NCBI GenBank assembly: GCA_018907035.1
Contig: JACCIC010000063.1
Location: 496,001-560,000, forward strand
DNA: 64,000 bases
Source: Sycobia sp. Sy_11
Taxonomy: Eukaryota > Arthropoda > Insecta > Hymenoptera > Epichrysomallidae
Reading direction: 5' to 3'
This document shows, piece by piece, positions 13,631 through 26,036 of this stretch. Positions within the stretch are counted from its first letter, which is position 1, and every line of letters starts with the position of its first letter. Position numbers and translations under genes: made by a program. The notes beneath the pieces are model-generated. The model made no database searches and was not told the DNA's origin. It was given only the letters and a program-made list of their open reading frames with translations.

Positions 13631-13672
13631 TGTGAGAGAGTAAGAGAGGGCGGGAGAGGGAGAGGTGTAGAA
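13436..13672. repeat. Compound (GA)n array with internal duplication
   Basis: Two long pure GA runs (about 13448-13487 and 13585-13627) are joined by GATA/GACA-type degenerate units. A segment of about 45 bases starting with AATAGAGAGAC is present twice (near 13488 and 13538) with few differences, so part of the array arose by segmental duplication. On the minus strand it is open in all three frames as serine/leucine runs of about 106-127 codons; these are not genes. Confidence 0.95.
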
Positions 13673-15704
13673 TAGGAAAATATTTTGGTATAGACTGTAA
13701 AACAAATGTAGATAAATTTAACAATAGCACTTGTGCCAAGTCATTTATACTGTAATTAATAATAATATAAAGAGACATCTAAATCAGTTTAATAAAGATA
13801 GAAAATTTTTATAGTACTATTTTATCTGACTGTTATGTTCTCTGCGAAGAATGAACTCACGGTTGATCTGTATTTAAAGATGCAATGCAAGAAAGAATAT
13901 TTAAAGAATGATTTCCTAGGCTGTCCATTACTCGTATATTTAACAAAATCGGACTAACGGAATTACCGTTGATAATTCAAATATTTGTTTGATAAATTGG
14001 TCGTGAAACGCGAACGAGTTATTCGACAGAACGACTATAATAATATCCACAATTTGTGATAAATTTAAATTTATATTATTGCATGGTAATTATTATTTTT
14101 TCTGTAATTTAATAATCAGATTCTCGTTTACATTGTTGGAAATATTAATGAAGTAACTAGGCTTATAATAGCGTAATATAATACAGGTGAGTTAACAGCT
14201 GAAACAATCAGTTTAATATATAAATTTTTTTTAGGTAGTTTTATCAACCCATCGTATCTGGAAATATTTGCTTTATTAATGACTGTGTTAAATTCCAATT
14301 TTTTTCAGTAAATTATAATAGTTATTTAATTTTTTAATTAATTTGTCAATAACTCTATCTAAACCGAAGAGGGAATTATTCAGCTATTTTGATTAGTACG
14401 TGATTGAGTATTTATAATTATGCAAAAACAATCCATTGATCAATATAGGTGAATATTTGGTACAAAGCATAACATTAAAGCATATTCCAAAGGCAGTCTA
14501 TAAATTTAAGACTTAACTGGACTTGAACATTAGTATATCCTATTTATTGAACATAATTTATCTCTATAAAATTATCTTTCCATGGTATTAAATTGTTTCA
14601 TTTGTAGTCAGCCAAGCTAATAACGGAATTATAATTAAATCTAGATTCACGTATCGATAACTCAGAAAGTTATTGACACCTAATAACACATTCGCCATTT
14701 CGACTTTCTACAATTCAACACGAGCATATTCAAGGTTAGAAATGACATCTAAAAGCATTCGAACTCATTATTTGCAGTAAGATATATCGGACATGTTTAG
14801 ATCTTTGAACGAAGTCCAAAAGATCTTACTGATGCAAATAATAAAATTTTATAATTAAGATTCTTGAAATTACTGGGCGTACGCTCTAACTATAATGAAA
14901 TATCACTTCTTCATAAATAAAAAAACGCTCGATGATGATAGTTGTTAAATTAAAGAATTGAAAAGTAAGTAAAACTCCAAACTCTAGAATCCACTAAAGC
15001 ATTTTACACATTAATAAGTGAAACCTTCAGACTAGTCTCAGGCAGCACAACCAGTAATTTCAGCACTCCTGATTTGAAGATAACAATTGTTATTCACTGA
15101 ATAAGTTTAATTCAAATTTTATAATATGTTTCGGTATTCGCAGGATTTCAAATAACAATATGTGGAAGTTTGAATAAAATAAATTAAATTATATTCATCA
15201 TATAAAGTACGCTTTATTTGAATTACAGACATGTAGCCATTTCTATAATAATATTTGAATTTTAAAAATATTTTTATTATTCATTTTTAAACAACATTAT
15301 TAGTTTTAATATATAATTAATTATTTAGAAGATGACTACGGTAACATACAATTAAATTTTAAATGCTATTATATAATAATATATACTAATTAATTAAATA
15401 CTAGTAAATTTTAAGTAATAAGCTTAAAATTGAAATGGTAGATATGCACTTGCACTTGATTCGTTTAACTTAAAATAACCTGAACTCATACTCAAAGATA
15501 ACTCAAAAACTAAAACTTATCAGCTTCAAAATAGTTGTAATAAATGTATTGTTATTAAAATTATACGAAAGTGTATCCTACATAATGTAAACGACCTAAA
15601 GTGGGGAAAAGGAGTGAGTGAGGGAAGATAAAAGGAGTGCAGTAATCTCAAAACGCAATCCACCAGCACAATAGACGACAATTTTACAAAGGATATTGCC
15701 AGGC

Positions 15705-15706
<2 letters not shown>
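13673..15706. other. AT-rich gene desert
   Basis: About 2 kb with strong AT bias, especially 15180-15420. No gene, RNA or mobile element recognised. Confidence 0.55.

Positions 15707-15761
<55 letters not shown>
15707..15761. repeat. (AT)n microsatellite
   Basis: About 55 bases of uninterrupted AT dinucleotide. The 149-codon minus-strand frame across it is a by-product. Confidence 0.97.
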
Positions 15762-15764
<3 letters not shown>

Positions 15765-15805
15765 GATATAGACTTGCGTGAACATGCCTAAGCGAGTGCT
15801 CCAAT

Positions 15806-15845
15806 ACACACACATATACACGCATATACGCGCGCGCGCGCATGC
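15806..15845. repeat. (CA)n/(CG)n alternating purine-pyrimidine tract
   Basis: ACACACACATATACAC grades into a CG dinucleotide run of about 13 bases (15829-15841). Alternating purine-pyrimidine sequence of this kind is the classical type able to form Z-DNA; that is family knowledge, not shown here. Confidence 0.85.
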
Positions 15846-16249
15846 ATGGGACGCGTGTACTTGATCTTAGTGCACCTATAATGAATGATAATATCGTTGC
15901 TTCAATTAGATTATAGTGTTGGGGAATATAGCGAATGACAGGAGGCGGTGCGACGACTGCGGTTTTGCGATCCAATTCCCTGCGCGTTTATATATCCGAA
16001 TATAATACGCGGTCAGTAACCCATGGCCTTTGCTCGGAGCTTCTTCGTATTTTTCTAATTGCTATCGGGCGAGTGACATAAACAACAGTGGGATGAGAGC
16101 CATAAAACGGAAATAAAATTTATAAAAAAGTTGCTATCGAAACGTATCTTTGATGATTTCAAGATTATTCTTTTAAAAATGTTGTCGTGCCCGATTCGCA
16201 CAGTCCTGGAGAAATAATGAGGGATAGCCGAGTCCGTTTTCACGTTCTA
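15846..16249. other. Mixed-composition spacer
   Basis: GC-richer than the desert with moderate CpG. No recognised gene. Confidence 0.45.
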
Positions 16250-16540
16250 CCGGTCTACGTCTCCCTTAGCGAAGCTTCATCGCACACGCCGGATCGACCG
16301 AAGCCTATTATATAACAGAAGCCTGCAGCTAGGCCTCGCCCCGTCTCGGGAGTTGCCCATAGTCGCGCCGCGAGCCATACGGCCTGTTATGCTCATACCT
16401 GTCCGCCAGCTCTGCTATGCAGCCGCAGCGCGCGCGGACTCTACTCGATCATCCCCGGATGCGTTTACGCGCTCATTTGCGTTATCTTCGCACTCGGCCG
16501 ACCACGTCTTTGCGTTATTACAACACCGCGTGACTGTATA
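16250..16540. other. CpG island beside TA and CT tracts
   Basis: CpG-dense segment of about 290 bases. A TATTATATAAC motif lies near 16305 and could act as a TATA element, but no matching initiator was identified. The plus-strand frame from 16353 (159 codons) starts here but runs into the TA and CT tracts, so I do not call it a gene. Confidence 0.45.
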
Positions 16541-16551
16541 TACATGTATAC

Positions 16552-16556
<5 letters not shown>

Positions 16557-16602
<46 letters not shown>
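16557..16602. repeat. (TA)n microsatellite
   Basis: About 45 bases of pure TA dinucleotide directly after the CpG island. Confidence 0.97.
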
Positions 16603-16607
<5 letters not shown>

Positions 16608-16632
16608 TATACATATATAGCGCTATCTTCTA

Positions 16633-16636
<4 letters not shown>

Positions 16637-16671
<35 letters not shown>
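16637..16671. repeat. (CT)n microsatellite
   Basis: About 35 bases of CT dinucleotide, 35 bases downstream of the TA tract. Confidence 0.96.
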
Positions 16672-16673
<2 letters not shown>

Positions 16674-17292
16674 CTCCCTCTTTCAGGTTTATCTTTTATC
16701 CGAGTGTACGGACAAAACAATTATGACGAAAGTGAATCACGTTGCCTGTATATATATATAAGCTGGATAAGACGCGCACGACCGATGATTAATCGGCTTG
16801 TTTTTGCCGTGCATTCCGTTATACAGAAATGATTTGCCCGTTGTACAGTTTTAAATATGGGAACAGATCAAGGGATATGCGAGAATCGATTCTTGAGGTG
16901 TAAGATTCAAAGCCGGAAATCACCGATATAAGAGCATCGAATACCTCTCTAAATTTTTCCATCATTTAATTTTAAACATAGTCTTTTGAAAATGCTGATT
17001 TTGGATTATTCAAAACGCAAAATTACAATTAGAAAACTGTTCAGCTCGAGCTAATCGGCTTTAATGAGCAAATAAAAAGATTTCGGCGCGTTTAAAAAGA
17101 GCTCTCATCCAGGCTGTAATAAAAGATCGACAGGTATTTATTAAGTTTACTTTTACATTAACTAATTGCACAAGCTATTATCCATTTGTTTCGATGTTGG
17201 TAATAAACTTGAACAAGGTGAACAAATAATTTCTAAGCGTAATTTTTTACATTAAAGGAATAACAAAATAGAAATATTTTCAAATAATTAAG

Positions 17293-17295
<3 letters not shown>
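16672..17295. other. Island shoulder grading into AT-rich sequence
   Basis: No recognisable gene. Confidence 0.5.

Positions 17296-17338
<43 letters not shown>
17296..17338. repeat. (TA)n microsatellite
   Basis: About 43 bases of pure TA dinucleotide in otherwise AT-rich DNA. Unlike most TA tracts in the window it is not at an island edge. Confidence 0.96.
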
Positions 17339-17339
<1 letters not shown>

Positions 17340-20300
17340 GCAAAATAATTAATGGCATAATCACTATCTATAAAATTATTAAATAATTTGCACACAGAAA
17401 TAAACCCTTAATAATAATGTATAAGTTTATTCAGCAAAGTATAAATTAAAATCTATAACTTTTGGTATGGTATAATTGGCCTTGATAGAATAAATGGGAA
17501 ATGATGTATTCTATGAAATTAAATTCAAGAATTTGTAATAAATAGAATCGACTTTATCAATGAATATAATTTCATACTGAGATTAAATAGTATATGCATA
17601 AGACATTAATACAAAGATCACATAATTAAAAATTTAATACTTTGAATATGACAGAAATGTTGATTCCATCTTTCTAAAACGAAGAAATTGATTAGATTCG
17701 AAATAAATTGTATCGTTCTGATCAGATGTGGAGTACGAATTATTTAATATACCATTTAAAAGAAAAATAATTTTTTTTCCTTTAATTCATAAAAGATAGA
17801 AGTACTAAACATTATCCGATTCTCAAGATATGGTACTTTACTATTCATAATGTGTAATTAAATGATATATATTGAGCAGTCAGATAATTCTTTCGTAATG
17901 ACAATCTCGATTTTTATATATTGTATCCGATATTTTACTAATATATCAAATTTTATTACTAATTATATATATAAGATTTTCCTAATGGAAGAGCGCTAAA
18001 GTTTAAAATTGTAAGATATGATTTTCGACGATAACAAAGTTACCTCGGTCAATCTGGACCAAACCCATTATCCGTATATCGAAACCTTACTTGTTAGATA
18101 CATTTAAATGCACTTCATTAGTTTGAAGCCATAATACTGACGCATCGATCTTTCTGTGATTTGAAGTAGTTTAGTGGGCTAAAAATTTGTAGTGGGCTAG
18201 AATAATTTGTGATCATCATTATATATGAAATATTAGATTGAAAAGAATTTGAAATGAAAAGCATGTATATATGAGATGCTTGTGGAATACGAATATTTGA
18301 GGATAAAAAAGAAATACTTCCTGTCACGCTAACGTATTGTCTATTAGAAAAATAAGATTGAATTGTCTGTAGAATGTATCATATCCCACTGTACTGAAGA
18401 GTTCAAAGAGTAAAATTCGATAAAAGAATATATCAAATCAAATGTGCTAAAATGGTAGGGAAAATATAAAAGTAAAGGGAACATAAAATTGAAAAAGAAT
18501 GAATAGTGGAAAATATCACTATATAATATACTATATTTATACTACTTACGCGCATCAAAATCATTAACATTCTTGTAGATTTATTCTGGTGTTGTAGATA
18601 ATGTTGATTAATGTTGGTAAATATCAAAAATAAAAATTGAATGAGAAAAACGGCGCATGTCGTAACAGTCTTCACGCATTATCCGTGGAAATTATCTTTT
18701 TCTCAAGTTTCATAATTTCCCCTATTATGTACATAGAAATTTCGTATATAGTTTCTTTCAAAATTTAAAAATTAGAATGATGTAAATTTATGTTTAATTA
18801 AGTGAAAAAATAACGATTATACAATTGCAAACATAATAATTTATTAAATATAAAAATTGTGTGTTGACCAATTTGAAAACATAGTTATGAGAAACACGGG
18901 TTAAAAATTAAAAAATGTAATTATTCCAACTGGTTTTCCGCTTTACTATGTTGTTTCACCTTCATAACTTAGTAGAAAGAAAGATCGATAAAGAATATAA
19001 ATTAGTCGATCAATTTCCTCTTATATAGCTGCTAAAACTATGGATAATATTTTTGAGACTGATCGGAGACAATAGGATTTAACAACTTCTCCGGCAAAAT
19101 TCTTATCGAATATCATTTTTAAATAATTTATATATTATTTATGTGGATAAAAAATATTGAAATAATATTTTTTTTTAAAGTAGGGTAACCTCTTAAAGTT
19201 CCTTTTCTTTGTGTTTCATGATTGCTCTAAAGTACTTATAGTCATTGTTTGTACGTATGGGAGGAACTAAGTAACAAAGTAACGAAACTCCAAAACATCT
19301 TCATGAAACTGTGTAGACATTACTTTATTGTATAATGGAATTTAATGCTATAGATTGCATTTTGGACCTTCACTCGCATTCTTTTAACGGGTCTTAGTAT
19401 ATAAATGTTGATAGAATCTTCAAGAGCCAACTGTTTTTACGAATTTAGCACTTCTAAGGTGAATCCGAAGGTTTGGGATCCCTGCAACTTGTTTCTCTTC
19501 TCGGCTCCTTTCTAGTAAGAAAGAAAAACCATTACATCAATGGAATTTCGGTTCGAATCTTGTTGTTCCGCAAATTAAACGCTATAGTTTAAAGCTGATT
19601 CCAACTTTTCCAGGGCTATATTGTTAATAATAAAATACCATTATAATTATTTAAATGCTATTTGTAAATATAATTATTGTATAATTTAGCACACGATAAT
19701 ATCGTAATATTAATAAATAAATTACTACATATATAATTGTAGACACCAGCATATACAAACTAATGCTGTTGCTCATACATTTGAATTATTACATTTCGAA
19801 CGTAAAGTTCATGGTGTAAATTAACATTTTTTAAAAGAATAATATTGTACTTTAACCAGGCAGTTTATATTATGGAAAATCCTATAAGAGGCACACATGT
19901 TACCTGTGTAAAATATGAAATATTAACGATAAAATATAAAAACAACAAATTAGAATAAAAACTATATAACAGACTAAATTATCATAGCTAATAATGTAAA
20001 TAATTTATTTAGACTTTATATATATTTTTTTACAAGAGGATTTGTGTAGAAAAACAATTATTCTTTATAATTTTTCAGATTTGTCTTTGGATATTTTCAA
20101 TTAGTTTGAAATCATTTGTATATGTATTTCACCAGTCAATTATAGCATAGCTATAATTAAACTTTTCAAGAAGACTTAATACGTTTTCATTGAAGTTTTT
20201 TTATCAATTCTTTTTTTTAATTTTGCAAGAAAATATATTAAATGCTTCCTTTTACTTTTGAAAAATTCATATTATTGTGATATTTTTAATATAGTCTACG

Positions 20301-20747
20301 TATACAGATTTCAAGATGCTTATGATTTTCTATTATTACAATTCGCAGATTGACTATAATTCTATTTCTAGTAGTTGGAAAACTACCACAGTACTTTATA
20401 AAAGTGTTAAACACGGATATTATTCTATTTAAAAATCATTTCTTACCTCGGTGTGATGACTGTTCTAAATGCTTATTCATTTTATCGAATGATAAGAACT
20501 ACGAATAATCATCAGGGATGATAACTTCCTCGTTAGCATAGGACAAATTAAACTTTTTTTAATATTAAGGATTAAATCATTGGTATGTAATATTATAATG
20601 TCAATTATAAAAATGATTTTGAATTGAATAATAGTTTGTTATTAAAATTAAAGCAATCAAGTCAATTGATTTTGTTGTTTTGAATTTTTTTGGCAACTGG
20701 ATGTATATCCATATACAATTTCTGATTTTCATAGCCAGTTATTTCAA
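17339..20747. other. AT-rich gene desert
   Basis: About 3.4 kb without a recognisable gene. A short local duplication (TAGTGGGCTA twice) lies near 18172-18201. Frames at 18118-18327 and 18433-18675 (minus) have desert composition. Confidence 0.55.
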
Positions 20748-20785
20748 CTTCTCTCTCTCTCTAGATCTCTGTCTCTCTCCCTCTT
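20748..20785. repeat. Imperfect (CT)n tract
   Basis: CT-rich segment with interruptions, at the left edge of the microsatellite-plus-island complex. Confidence 0.85.
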
Positions 20786-20863
20786 TAGAACCCATTCCTC
20801 TCGTTTTCTTAGTAGGCAGTTTTCGTAATTGCATGTGTGTGAATGCAACGGTGAAATTATGTA

Positions 20864-20876
20864 TATACATGTACAT

Positions 20877-20932
<56 letters not shown>

Positions 20933-20997
20933 GCTATACACATACATATATGTATGTGTGTATGTGTGTTTGTGTGTATGTATGTATGTATGTAGGT
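20864..20997. repeat. Palindromic (ACAT)n-(AT)n-(ATGT)n array
   Basis: About six ACAT-type tetranucleotide units (to 20901) lead into a pure AT run (20901-20928), then after a short spacer into TGTA/TGTG-type units (20949-20994). ACAT and ATGT are reverse complements, so the two outer arms can pair around the AT core and form a large hairpin or cruciform. The island begins just after 20998. Confidence 0.93.
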
Positions 20998-21560
20998 ATC
21001 GTTAGGGAGGAGCGATTTCGCGATCCCCATACCGTGTCGGCCTCATCACGACAGTCCTCGCGCGATCCAGCCTGCCTGGCGCGCTGTTACACCCCGCCGA
21101 TGCTCGCGCGCGCCACCTATTCATCGCGGGGCCGCGCTTTACTCCCGCCCCGGCTGTATTTAATTATGCAAAACGGGCGACGGCGCAGCGCGGCCGCGGA
21201 GAAATCGATTTCGCGCCCCCCCCCCGCCCCGTGTGCAACGGGCGTGCACTTGGATCTTCGCAGTCGTCTACCCCTCCCCCCGCCCACTTCGCGGCGCGCC
21301 ACGGTAGATTATAAATTGTATGGACGCGCGATGAGCAATCGAGCGTGTGTGCGTTTCGTGATCGAGGTACGTACGGTTGATTTTCGAGCAACAAAACCGC
21401 GCGGTCGGCCGGTTGGTTGTAAAGGCTCGTTGAGAAAATTGCGGTTAATGCTGTAGGGCGGACAGCAACGGCTACACCTCCGAAGATTTCCGGTCGCGAC
21501 GATTAGTCGAACGGGAATCTTCGTAGGAGCTGTCGTCGTCACGGTATACCGCGAGTTTAT
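20998..21560. other. CpG island
   Basis: About 560 bases of GC- and CpG-rich sequence with NotI-like GCGGCCGC at about 21189 and a C tract near 21218-21227. All frames are arginine/alanine/proline-rich, as expected from composition. No conserved protein is recognised. A promoter or enhancer role is plausible but unproven. Confidence 0.6.
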
Positions 21561-22229
21561 CCTTCGGCATCCTGTTCGCTGTTTTATTTCTTTACCGAAG
21601 TTCCTTTTCGCTCGCTCTATATTTATTAGACATTTTAAATATTACCGTTTAGCAACCATAAAACACACTCCTCTAAAATTAAATAATACAGAGGTAGCTG
21701 GAAAATCAATTATGTTTCTTTTTGTTTCGAATTTGAGCGGCAACTGAATTTTTTTCTATGTCAAAACTGGCGTGTGCTGATGAGGAGAATATTATCCAAC
21801 TTGAGGACCAGCTGGCAACATAGCCAAAATATGTGTCAGCGTAATGCAATAACAAATTTATAATCGTTTTTTTATTCAATTTAAACTTTTTACTCACCAT
21901 TTTAACGAAAAATACTGCATTTAATGGAAATTTTCACTTTTATCATGGCACGATACCCATCTCTACAATAATGTTATTTTTAAATCCTATTTAAAGTTCT
22001 TCCTCGATGCAAAAACTTATTGTTATTTATTTTTTCGTTATTACATATACTTTTCTAGTTGCAGATTAATAATGGTTGAAATTAACATTTATATCGATTA
22101 AATATTTACATTGATTCTTATCATTAACCTGAACTTCGCCAGTGGGTATATAGCGCAAGTATTCATACGTTCTAGTTAAACTAACAGCAAATTACACAGC
22201 GAGTTATAACTAGCAAGAAATGCCTGCAC
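21561..22229. other. AT-rich stretch
   Basis: A 64-codon minus-strand frame (21706-21900) is open but resembles nothing known. No other structure. Confidence 0.5.
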
Positions 22230-22295
22230 TGGAAGCGAGCTGAACCCATGACCCCGATTTACTAACCGATACTAATTATTCGGCACTTATCAAGC
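22230..22295 (-). other. Weak tRNA-like relic
   Basis: On the minus strand a 7-base loop TTAGTAA is followed by GGGTTCAGCTC at the spacing expected between a tRNA anticodon loop and the B-box. The loop would give anticodon AGT (threonine). The anticodon stem does not pair, the B-box lacks the conserved A after the purine, and only a poor A-box is visible. It may be a tRNA-derived SINE fragment or chance. Confidence 0.25.
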
Positions 22296-22959
22296 ATTAA
22301 CGTAACGTAAATAGGAGTAGACGTACGTTCACGAGGTGTTTTAGAACCTTATACATCGTTCGGATACTAATCAATCCAAAATTTAAAAATAAGATTAATG
22401 CCATTGTTATATCTTGCGTCAAAAAACCGACATTTTTTTCAAAATTTATCAATTAAAAGACATGTTGCTATTTAAATTAAATAAAATAGCCATTAAAATC
22501 AAACGAAAGCTAATTGTTCATGCCTTTATAAATAATATATAAAATCTTATTGCTTACAGCTTACTATAAATCAACTCGATTTGTATTTACATATAATTTA
22601 ATTTTATATAATCTTATTGGATATGAGAATTGCGCTATATAGATGTAAATATTGGAGATTCGTACGATTAGATGATATTTATCGAGGCGTTTCTGAAAGG
22701 AACGCAATTATTAGCCAAATTAGTGCAACAAGTAAATAATATGTGTTTCAATGAATAGAAATGTATTTACTTAATGTAACAAAAGAAGAACGATTTCTTA
22801 AACTTTAATTAACCAATTTTCTACGAATAATATCAAGATAAACTCTAATACTTTAATTTAAATTGTCTCTGTTTGTAGCCTAATCGAAAGTATATTGATA
22901 TAAGTGTATCATAGACTTTGAATCAGTCAATCAGAAATTAATTCGCGATCTCCAATCGT
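22296..22959. other. AT-rich stretch
   Basis: Nothing recognisable. Confidence 0.5.
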
Positions 22960-23021
22960 TATATCATGTCGAGCGCGACAGCGACCTTCAACTATTTGAC
23001 AACTGCGTAAGAGAGGCGAAC

Positions 23022-23046
23022 ACTCTCGACCAATCAGAGCGAGAGT
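23022..23046. promoter_or_regulatory. CCAAT motif inside a perfect inverted repeat
   Basis: ACTCTCG (23022-23028) and CGAGAGT (23040-23046) are perfect 7-bp inverted repeats. They enclose ACCAATCAGA, which matches the NF-Y (CCAAT box) consensus. It lies about 60 bases upstream of the predicted start at 23092, a typical CCAAT-box distance. Confidence 0.5.
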
Positions 23047-23089
23047 CTTAAGGAGTCAGTTACTCGTACGAGAGCTCCGGGCAACTTCA

Positions 23090-23124
23090 TCAGTCGACTT
23101 CCTTCTCCGTTGCTGAAGAGACCT
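23090..23124 (+). promoter_or_regulatory. Candidate Inr + DPE core promoter
   Basis: TCAGTC at 23090-23095 is an exact match to the arthropod initiator TCAKTY, placing A(+1) at 23092. AGACCT at 23119-23124 exactly matches the downstream promoter element RGWYVT at its required +28 to +33 position, and the favoured G at +24 (23115) is present. No TATA box is seen, as expected for DPE promoters. The segment 22960-23130 is more GC-rich than its surroundings. A second TCAGTT at 23056 has no DPE at the right spacing. The downstream transcript is not identified: the first ATG (about 23222) is followed almost at once by a stop, so this would begin a 5' untranslated or non-coding exon. Confidence 0.5.
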
Positions 23125-24480
23125 CCCATTTTCTACTCGTTACATTTTTCTTTTTAATTTAATTCGTTATCCGCAATCATTATTTTCCTCCCCCTTTTCA
23201 TTCCATTGTCGACTCCGCGAAATGAACTAATTACTATTGATTTTGCGTCTTTACTTATATTACTTTATTAATTAATCAAGATAAATTATACGCGTTTTCA
23301 TTAAAGATTGTTGCGACGTCATTATCGCACGACGCATCATTTTTGTACCGCCAATCGTAGCCATTTTCCATTGTGATACGACGAGAGAATCTCTCATTTA
23401 ATTTTATTTCTTAATTGCGTAAACGCCTACTGGTAGAATTGTACTTTTGCTTATTCGATAAAGAGCGAGATGAAAGTATTTTCTTTGAATCTGTGTAATC
23501 ATTTTATTTTTCCTATCAACACAATCAGGAAATTTTCAACCAATACGAGCTACGTATACACGCTTGATAGCAGGCCGATCTACGGATGACGCGACGAATG
23601 GATCGGTCGAGCCCTGCACACACACCTTTCAGCCGCTATGTAAAATAGGCTATACACGCACTGCTAATACTTAAACGTCGTTATCCATTCGACAGCTTCG
23701 CTGCTATTTTTCGGATTCCAGAGGAAGATCGAAATTAAGGCAATGCCTCCAAAGTCGAGCTAGTACACACTGCCCTTGCCGAATACCCGCCTGAGTAAAG
23801 GAAACGGACCGAGACGTGACACCATACTAAAGTAATTTAGGACGCGGGGATCCACAACCAAAATAGTACTAATTTTAATGATATCAAAATTTTTATTCAT
23901 GAAGCTATTTTATAAAATAGATTGTCATGTTATGTTCGATTATGCTTGGAAATGATGATATACATAATGAGAAAAAAATCTTTATATAAAATGTTATACT
24001 AATTATCAAAATATGTTATTTTTAACAAGGCATATCACATTCTTTTATATTGTATTCTTTTTATGCTTTGTTTGACTGCATATATTGTAAAAATAATTTC
24101 ATATTTCTATAAAATGTTGCCTTTATTAAAACTTAAGAATAAAAATCGCCGAAGCGTTGATAAAAATTAAACAAATAATTATAATTTTTTACTACCTTTT
24201 TGAACGGCAGAGGATTATTCTTTTTAGTCTACATCTATCTTTAAGACATTCTTATGAATCATAAAATATTTCTCATAGTATATATTGGAAGTAGCTTAAT
24301 ACTTTCTGTTTTTCGATCTACGACAGAAAATTCGTGATGTTATCGGAACTTTGTAAAGCTAGTTTAATTGCGAGATTACTCAGTTCACCTCTATATCTAG
24401 TTTCATCATGTTAGCTTTCTTATTGTACATTTACTAACCTAACGGATGAGACAAGGAAAACTATGTGCATATAAGTATAT
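23125..24480. other. Possible 5' transcribed region, then AT-rich sequence
   Basis: If the promoter at 23092 is used, the first exon lies here. I could not assign a splice donor. 23560-23830 is mildly GC-richer; beyond 23850 the sequence is AT-rich. Confidence 0.4.
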
Positions 24481-24960
24481 ATTAAGAGGGAGAGAAATAG
24501 AGTAGCAATGCCTTGCAACAGCTATGAAGCGAAGCCAGAGACATGGGATTTCAGATATTTGGTATCGAGGACTGCATGGGGAAAAGATGAGACAAGGACT
24601 TCGTTACGCCCAAGCTGCTTGAATTAATTGATGTTCGGTCAGAAATAATTGTACTTGTTTACCGGAAGCCCAGGGATTTTGACTGAGAGTACAAAAAGAA
24701 TAAGAGGGGAAACAACGACGGGGTAGTGCGATCGATGGGGTTATCTGGAATGTTTGTAGTTGGGCGAAATCCTCCTACAGCATGATTTTATTTCGGAAGT
24801 CCTGTCGCTGATATCGTTTTAACGATACGAAAAAATAGGGGAAAACCGCGTCAGTGAGGGATACGGAGCCCCCTCTTAAAACCCGCGAACGGTATAATTG
24901 GTTGTTCGATGCGCGCACCGACTTTTCATACAATGTCTCTATCCTAAGTTTTTTTTCGAG
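24481..24960. other. Mixed-composition patch, possible regulatory sequence
   Basis: Less AT-rich than its flanks. It contains a 39-codon frame at 24508-24627 (+), not recognised, and a 7-bp-arm palindrome TATCGTT/AACGATA at 24812-24827. Confidence 0.35.
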
Positions 24961-26010
24961 CTAGATCCGGTGCGAGTGAAGGATGGTGATAGGTGAGGGA
25001 GAGTAAGACACGTTTCCAATAATGCATGAGTTATAAAATTGTTGGTCGATAACGACGATTGCGACTATAAATCCGAATAAATAATGCGTATATACGCGAT
25101 ATAAATTCATTGGTCGCGAATTAATAATCAAATTGAGAAAGTTCTGGAGTTTCATTGATGTGCGTTTCATCGGTATGTGGGACACGGTATATTAAATTTT
25201 AACTTGAGCAAAAGACGACACAGAATAAAAATCTGATCGAATTATTTTGATAAACAAAGTAATTATATTATGAATTGATATTAATAAATAAGAATAAGAG
25301 AATTAAAGATAAAAATAATTTAAGGCAGAAATTTATGAATAGTAAAATTTAATAACACCAATAATGTTAGAACTAATACTAGAGAAGGTATTGATCCAGC
25401 TGCTGAAGGTAGTTTTTAATAATTTTTTAATAATTTTCAATAAACGTTTCAAGTTATTTAATTATTCATCCCTTTTCAATGAAAAAGCATACTAAAAATG
25501 GTTTAAGGATGAGAATAATACTTTTCCTGAAATAGTATCACAAACTAAATTAGAATTAATTACAGATTCACTAATAAATTTAATATAAAGTATTCTGAAA
25601 TATGAAGTAGTTAGCGATCGATTTGAACGTAAAGTTATAAATTGATTAGCAAGGTTTTATGTACTATTATATAAGATATTATTTATTAAAAAGTATGATT
25701 CTCAATTTTCTACCATTTTTAGTATATTTTTGATTTGAAAAGAGGTAAAATATGAAATAGCCCAAAACATAGACGTTTGTGCAAAAAAATTTATTGTACT
25801 TCTTTATTTAACACTACTCTGTAGAGTTATATCAATTTCTTCTCCATTATGAATTTGCGAGGAATTTAACATGTAAAAATTTTTTAAAATTGGAAGAAGA
25901 ATTTTTATTTAGTCATCAGTTCTGTTATCTTAGTCATTATCATTCTCTGTTTGACACATAAAGACGCATCATTCAATCGTACTATACACTAACCCTATTT
26001 CTCTCTTGCT
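24961..26010. other. AT-rich stretch
   Basis: No recognisable gene. The minus-strand frame at 24961-25185 is unidentified. Confidence 0.5.
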
Positions 26011-26036
26011 TTTTCCCTCCCCCCTCTCTCTCTCTT
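26011..26036. repeat. (CT)n tract
   Basis: CCC-CT-rich run ending in pure CT dinucleotide. Confidence 0.9.

Noticed and set aside
13216..13778. Three overlapping minus-strand frames of 106-127 codons
   Set aside because: All are serine/leucine runs encoded by the GA array read in three frames.
15526..15975. 149-codon minus-strand frame
   Set aside because: Its core is a Tyr/Ile run from the (AT)n tract and the flanks show no similarity to known proteins.
20680..21456. Longest ATG-to-stop frame, 258 codons, plus strand
   Set aside because: It runs through a CT tract, tetranucleotide and AT arrays (alternating Tyr/Ile/His/Thr), then a CpG island (Arg/Ala/Pro). No domain is recognisable, and the length comes from stop-poor low-complexity DNA.
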